The position numbers and the translations under genes are program-made. A stretch of DNA of 64,000 nt from Pseudomonas sp. FP2335 (GTDB lineage Bacteria; Pseudomonadota; Gammaproteobacteria; Pseudomonadales; Pseudomonadaceae), in the NCBI RefSeq assembly GCF_030687535.1, contig NZ_CP117437.1:3307501-3371500 (forward strand), read 5' to 3'. Below, piece by piece: positions 59,624 to 64,000 of this stretch. The notes under the pieces are model-generated. The model did no database searches. It was not told where the DNA came from and was given only the letters and a program-made list of their open reading frames with translations. Numbering within the stretch: the first letter of the stretch is position 1; every line of letters begins with the position of its first letter.

Positions 59624-62043
59624 TGGCTGAACTCACAGAGCGGCGCGCCGTGCTCATCCAGTCGCGCATGGACGTGCGCCAGGCACTCGCCACTGGACAT
59701 CGCCGCGAGCAGCCGATCGGCCATCTGCGGCAGCAACCGGGTCTCGATCCACGCGTCGATGTAGCGCGCACCGCTGTCGTTATGCACGCAACGCTCGGCC
59801 ATGTGCGCCACCAGTTCAGGTGTGTAGGTGAAGGTCAGCTGGCGCAACTGCAAACGCTGGCCAAGACGCTCGAGCTTGAGGCGGGCCACGTCATGCAAGA
59901 CTGCGCCGGTTATCGGGTAGTACGGCACAACGCGCATGCGCGCCAGCAGCGCCGGTTTGAAATGGGCGCTCAGCAACGGTTGAAGCTGCGCTTGCAGCAC
60001 CTCGATCCCCGGTCGCCGGCCGTCGGCGCACAGTGCGTTGATGTGCGCGCTGCCAAGGTTGGAGGTCATCAGGATCAGGGTGTTGCGAAAATCAATCGCC
60101 CTGCCCTCGCCGTCATTGGCGCGGCCCTTGTCGAACACCTGATAAAACAGGTTCAACACCTCCGGATCGGCCTTCTCGACCTCATCGAGCAGCACCACCG
60201 AGTAAGGCCGCTGGCGCACCGCCTCGGTCAGTACGCCGCCCTCGCCGTAGCCGACGTAGCCCGGCGGTGCGCCGATCAAGCGGGACAACGAGTGCCGCTC
60301 CTGGTACTCGGACATATTGAGGGTGGTGACAAAACGTTCACCGCCATACAACGCCTCGGCCAAGGCCAATGCGGTTTGCGTCTTGCCCACGCCACTGGGC
60401 CCCACCAGCAGGAACACGCCCACGGGCGAGTCGGCATTGTTGAGCCCCGCCGCAACGGCCCGCAGGCTGCGGTCAAGCGCCTGTACGGCGTGCTCCTGGC
60501 CGAGGATGCGGGCGCGCAGGAACTCGGCAAACCCCAGAACCTTGTCGTTGTGTTCAAGGGCCAGTTGTTCGACGGGAATGCCGGTCCAGGCGCTGATGAC
60601 GTCGGCGATCAGGCGCGGGCATACCTGCGGTTTACGTGGCGGCGGCACGTCTTGCGCCAACGCGAGACAGGCTTGATCGATGCTCTCCAGTTGCTGGCTC
60701 ACCGCCTGCAGCGCCGTCGTATCGATGGGCAGCCCGGCCTGTGCGTCCCGTGTCAGCGCGAGTTGCTGGCGCGTGGCTTCGGCGCGCTCAGCGTGCAGCC
60801 GCTGCAGCGCCTCGGGCGGCATCGCCAGTTGGGTGCGCAGCCGCGCGCAGGCAGTGTCGAGCACATCCACGGCCTTGTCCGGCAACTGGCGCCCCACCAG
60901 GTAACGAGCGCTCAACTGTGCGGCGGCGACCACCGCATCATCCCGCACATACACGCCGTGGCTACTCTCGTACGCCGGCACCAACCCGCGCAGGATCGAC
61001 ACCGTCTGGGTAACACTGGGCTCGTCGACCAGCACCGGCTGGAAACGCCGGGCCAGGGCCGGGTCTTTTTCGATGTAGCGCTTGTACTCCGACCAGGTAG
61101 TGGCCGCGATGGTGCGCAACTCCCCACGGGCCAGGGCGGGCTTGAGCAGGTTGGCGGCATCATTGCCGCCCACTTGGCCACCCGCGCCCACCAGGGTATG
61201 CGCCTCGTCGACAAACAAGATCACCCGGCGTGGCGAGGCGTGCACCTCGTCGATCACGCCCTTGAGACGGCGCTCGAATTCACCCTTGATGCTCGCGCCC
61301 GCTTGCAGCAAGCCCATGTCCAGGCTCAGCAGGCGCACGTCCTTGAGCGGCTCCGGCACCTGCGTCGCGACCACGCGCAGGGCCAGCCCTTCCACCACGG
61401 CGGTTTTACCGACGCCAGCCTCGCCCACCAGGATCGGGTTGTTTTTGCGCCGACGCATCAGGATGTCGATCAACTGGCGGATTTCAACATCGCGACACAG
61501 CACCGGGTCGATTTGCCCTTCACGGGCCTGCTGCGTCAGGTCATGGGTAAACCGTTGCAACATCGACTCCACCACCGGCTGCCCGGCTGGGCTGCTGTGG
61601 CTCAGGACAAAATCGCGCACACGCTCGGCGTCCAAACCTGCCAACACCCGCTGATAGCCGTTGCCCGCGTGCTCCAGCGGATGACGCAGCAGCGCCAGCA
61701 ACAGTGCGCCGTGATCCACCTCGTGCTGACCGAGCTCCACATGCGCAAGCATTGACGCCTGTTGCAACCAGCGCACCAACGGTGGGGCAAAGACCGGATT
61801 GCGCGTGGCATGTTGTTCGCTCTTGGGTTGCAGCAGCGCATGCAGGTCGCTCACTGCCACACCGGCGTCCGCCAGGGCCTTGCCGACTAGCCCGTCGGCA
61901 TGTTCCAGCAGCACCAGCAGCAGGTCTTCCACCAGCACTTCGCGGCCACCGCGGTTGACACAACGCTCGGCGGCACGCTCCAGGTCGCCACGCGTGCGGG
62001 CGGTCAACGTCTGGATAAGTTGTTGCAAGTCGATATTCATCAT
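59620..62043 (-). CDS. clpV: T6SS sheath-disassembly ATPase ClpV (TssH)
   Basis: This protein of about 807 residues has an N-terminal Clp domain, Walker A1 GEAGVGKTAVV (about 204), Walker B1 ILFVDEAHTL, a middle coiled-coil region, Walker A2 GPSGVGKTQTALAL (about 548) and VVLLDEVEKADPEV. ClpV recycles contracted TssB/TssC sheath. Three starts are close: GTG 62046, ATG 62043 and ATG 62040; I chose ATG 62043, placed behind AAGGATCAAGGG. Its length is a little below the 850-900 residues of many ClpV proteins. Confidence 0.95.
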   Translation of the reverse strand: MMNIDLQQLIQTLTARTRGDLERAAERCVNRGGREVLVEDLLLVLLEHADGLVGKALADAGVAVSDLHALLQPKSEQHATRNPVFAPPLVRWLQQASMLAHVELGQHEVDHGALLLALLRHPLEHAGNGYQRVLAGLDAERVRDFVLSHSSPAGQPVVESMLQRFTHDLTQQAREGQIDPVLCRDVEIRQLIDILMRRRKNNPILVGEAGVGKTAVVEGLALRVVATQVPEPLKDVRLLSLDMGLLQAGASIKGEFERRLKGVIDEVHASPRRVILFVDEAHTLVGAGGQVGGNDAANLLKPALARGELRTIAATTWSEYKRYIEKDPALARRFQPVLVDEPSVTQTVSILRGLVPAYESSHGVYVRDDAVVAAAQLSARYLVGRQLPDKAVDVLDTACARLRTQLAMPPEALQRLHAERAEATRQQLALTRDAQAGLPIDTTALQAVSQQLESIDQACLALAQDVPPPRKPQVCPRLIADVISAWTGIPVEQLALEHNDKVLGFAEFLRARILGQEHAVQALDRSLRAVAAGLNNADSPVGVFLLVGPSGVGKTQTALALAEALYGGERFVTTLNMSEYQERHSLSRLIGAPPGYVGYGEGGVLTEAVRQRPYSVVLLDEVEKADPEVLNLFYQVFDKGRANDGEGRAIDFRNTLILMTSNLGSAHINALCADGRRPGIEVLQAQLQPLLSAHFKPALLARMRVVPYYPITGAVLHDVARLKLERLGQRLQLRQLTFTYTPELVAHMAERCVHNDSGARYIDAWIETRLLPQMADRLLAAMSSGECLAHVHARLDEHGAPLCEFSQ

Positions 62044-62055
62044 CACCCTTGATCC

Positions 62056-63063
62056 TTAATGAAGGTTGCCGGCCAGCGTGACCACGCCGTCGGCGCGCTC
62101 GTGCCCCAGCCAAGTGGTCCAGCCCAGACGACACACATTGCGTTCGCCGATATGCAACGCGCGGATTTCGCCCTCGGCCAGCCCCAGCCTCAGGTCATAG
62201 GCCAACGGGTCGCGCACGGTCAGCCGCACCAGCGCACACAGCGGCTGGTAGCCCGCACCGAACGGCAGGAACTCATGGAAGCGCTGCCAATCGAGCCCGA
62301 CGATATGCACCCTGAACTTGCCGCTACGGTCGGCAACCCGTTCGCCCAATACCGAGTCCAGGCCAAGTCCATGATTGGCCTGGCCCAACCGGGTGAGCTG
62401 ACACGGCGCGATCAGCACGCTGCGCGCCACCCACTGCTCGATAAACAAGCGGTGGTGCTTGAAGTAGTACCGCAGCACGGTCTCGATCAACGCCGCCGAA
62501 TGCGCGCGCAGGCTCAACAGCCCGAGATACGGCAGCAATCGCTTGCAATCGAGTGGCGCGGCTTCGCGGATCGCCGGACCGCCCAAGCCCACCAAGGCAA
62601 ACATCTGCTCGGAGAAGGCATCACCGGCGCCACTGCGAAACCGAGCCTGGTAGCGATACTTGCGCCAGATCGGCAGCAACAGCCGGTGCAGGCGATGTTG
62701 AAACAGGTTGAGAAAATCCCGCGTGGTGTTGCCTCCCGCCTGCTCGGCGTAGGCCTGATCGCCGTAGAACGCCGGCAGTGGCGAGCCCGCGCCAAACAGC
62801 CCGAGCACATTCAGGCGCAGACGTGCGCGCAACTGGCCGTGCTCGGTGAAAAACTCCACGCGGTCAATGTCGTGCCCGGCAAATCCCAGGCCCGGGTTGG
62901 CGACAAATTCCAACTGGTCGTACAGCGTGTCCTCATCCAGCAAAGGATGGGCTTCACGCAAATGCTCAATCACCTGCAACACCGCCTGGTACAGCGAGTA
63001 CTCGCGGATGCTGCGCGACAGCGGGGTTAAAGCACGGGCTGCTGGCCCATCCGGGGTGGCCAT
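62056..63063 (-). CDS. tssG: T6SS baseplate protein TssG
   Basis: This 335-residue protein has TssG features: YSLYQAVLQVIEHL near 22, FVANPGLGFAGHDI (about 52-65), LNVLGLFGAGSPLPAFY (about 83-99) and FLNLFQHRLHRLL (about 117-129). It joins TssF in the baseplate wedge. ATG 63063 lies within the tssF 3' end (37-base overlap), implying coupling. The clpV gene starts about ten bases after its stop. Confidence 0.94.
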   Translation of the reverse strand: MATPDGPAARALTPLSRSIREYSLYQAVLQVIEHLREAHPLLDEDTLYDQLEFVANPGLGFAGHDIDRVEFFTEHGQLRARLRLNVLGLFGAGSPLPAFYGDQAYAEQAGGNTTRDFLNLFQHRLHRLLLPIWRKYRYQARFRSGAGDAFSEQMFALVGLGGPAIREAAPLDCKRLLPYLGLLSLRAHSAALIETVLRYYFKHHRLFIEQWVARSVLIAPCQLTRLGQANHGLGLDSVLGERVADRSGKFRVHIVGLDWQRFHEFLPFGAGYQPLCALVRLTVRDPLAYDLRLGLAEGEIRALHIGERNVCRLGWTTWLGHERADGVVTLAGNLH

Positions 63064-64000
63064 AGATACACATCTCCTTGTGTGCTGATGACGCGAAGTT
63101 CGTGGTACGAATTGAGGCTGGCGTACAACGCGAAAAACTCATTGAGGACCGAGGCGAATACAAACACTTCGCCTTGGCCGAGAAAGCCCTGAGGGTCGAT
63201 GCCCAGGTCGACGCGCAGACCGCGAACGGGCAAGCCTCGATACAAGCGGTCGACGGCGGAGTGACTGATGGAGCGCAAGGCGTCCAGGCGTCGACGGCTG
63301 ACCTTCTGTGCCTGGCGGTCGTGGTAACGCGGCAGGTCGTAGGTTTCGAGGATGACCTTCAGTGCGTTGATGTCAGTCAGCGACAGGTAGTTGAGCGACA
63401 TGTGGCTGATCAGCTTCCACAGGAAGTCCTGGTCCAGGGGCGGAGCAAAGCTCTGGGTCGGTACGCTGATATTGCGGAACGCGATAAATTCCGGAGTTTG
63501 TTCGCAGGCCCTGTTGATCTCGCCGACTTGCAGTTGCCGCGGCAGGTTGTGGTTGGTGCACGTCAGCTCAACCGACAGGGTTTCCTGCTCATGCCCACGC
63601 CCACTCCTCACCACCAGCCAGGTATCCAACCCGCCATGCTGAGCCGAGGACCGTTGGCGCACGGTGTAACTTGCTGGTTTTGCGCAGTCATCAGCGTCAT
63701 GTTCAAACGATTCGAACGGCACGTAGGCCTGGTAACCCAAGCCGCCTGGCCGCCACCCGGTGACGCTGTCCACGGAAAACACACTGGCGGTGCCCTGGGT
63801 GAACTCACCCGGCAACAGCAGGTATTCATCCCTCTTTGCGTCCAGTCGAACCGGCACCGCGTCGTGCTGGAACAGGTTGACGATGGGCGTGCAGTACAGC
63901 TTCACATTGTCCAGCGTCGGCGCTTGCAGGACCGCCCCGCGCGCCCGCAGGTCAAAGCGCAATACCAGACTGCGAGTCTGTTTCAGCACTGCGGCGGGCA
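63027..64000 (-). CDS. tssF: T6SS baseplate protein TssF (C-terminal part, runs off the window)
   Basis: The frame stays open to the right edge (about 324 residues visible) and carries TssF motifs such as ISHMSLNYLSLTDINALKVILE, LYRGLPVRGLRVDL and LNEFFALYASLNSYHELRV near its C-terminus. The normal TssF length is about 590-620 residues, so roughly half is missing. A frame starting at 63989 is only an internal GTG. It overlaps tssG and would be preceded by tssE or other sheath genes outside the window. Confidence 0.92.
   Translation of the reverse strand, partial: PAAVLKQTRSLVLRFDLRARGAVLQAPTLDNVKLYCTPIVNLFQHDAVPVRLDAKRDEYLLLPGEFTQGTASVFSVDSVTGWRPGGLGYQAYVPFESFEHDADDCAKPASYTVRQRSSAQHGGLDTWLVVRSGRGHEQETLSVELTCTNHNLPRQLQVGEINRACEQTPEFIAFRNISVPTQSFAPPLDQDFLWKLISHMSLNYLSLTDINALKVILETYDLPRYHDRQAQKVSRRRLDALRSISHSAVDRLYRGLPVRGLRVDLGIDPQGFLGQGEVFVFASVLNEFFALYASLNSYHELRVISTQGDVYLWPPRMGQQPVL

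Noticed and set aside
59623..61755. 710-residue plus-strand frame opposite clpV
   Set aside because: Shadow frame; clpV has intact Walker motifs on the minus strand.

Overview
The window looks like the chromosome of a fluorescent Pseudomonas (P. fluorescens complex). The evidence is the high GC content, dense ATGA-overlapped operons, Pseudomonas-type REP hairpins (GTGGGAGC[G/T]GGCTTGC...), the large 1619-residue NAD-glutamate dehydrogenase, and a type VI secretion (T6SS) locus in the gene order I know from P. aeruginosa HSI-II. All assignments come from reading motifs and layout; no database search was run.

Layout. (1) 1-13.8 kb: tail of an unidentified gene, a GntR/FCD regulator, gdhB on the minus strand, a small acidic protein, and a six-gene MoxR/DUF58/DUF4381/VWA/VWA-TPR/BatD operon. 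(2) 13.8-15.4 kb: a tandem array of a 163-bp REP-derived unit. (3) 15.5-21 kb: sbcD-sbcC-GST operon. (4) 21-27.8 kb: a 59-residue secreted protein, a periplasmic lactonase-fold propeller, a small acidic protein, an MMPL/RND exporter with a YCF48-type propeller, and a divergent Gfo/Idh/MocA dehydrogenase. (5) 27.9-29.4 kb: a second array of the same 163-bp unit, inverted relative to the first. (6) 29.4-46.5 kb: a hydrocarbon/fatty-acid island with fadD, thiolase, MaoC hydratase, FabG4-like reductase, fadE, a FadL/OmpP1 porin, two PraB-like secreted proteins, AlkB, an esterase-like hydrolase, a Baeyer-Villiger monooxygenase, a short-chain dehydrogenase and a ferritin-like 'metal-dependent hydrolase'. 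(7) 46.5-49.2 kb: a PTS-EIIC/EAL c-di-GMP phosphodiesterase and a small membrane protein. (8) 49.3-64 kb, minus strand: an H2-type T6SS cluster (tssF', tssG, clpV, sfa, orfX lipoprotein, fha, tssJ, tssK, tssL, tssM, stp1, stk1) that runs off the right edge.

How the genes fit together. The island can support terminal alkane hydroxylation (AlkB) and subterminal or ketone oxidation (dehydrogenase, then Baeyer-Villiger ester formation, then esterase). Both would feed acyl-CoA ligation and a beta-oxidation set whose hydratase and reductase are of the MaoC/FabG ((R)-specific) type. FadL and the PraB-like proteins would help hydrophobic substrate uptake. Two candidate control layers are visible. One is an inverted repeat, TTYAA-N8-TTRAA, 91-125 bp upstream of fadE, alkB and the BVMO gene. 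The other is A-rich AAnAAnAA leaders, the known Hfq/Crc catabolite-repression target, before at least eight starts in and near the island and before gdhB.

The most unusual features are the paired inverted 163-bp arrays (about nine units each) flanking a 12.5-kb segment that begins with the palindrome-cleaving SbcCD nuclease, and the shared regulatory sites in the hydrocarbon island.
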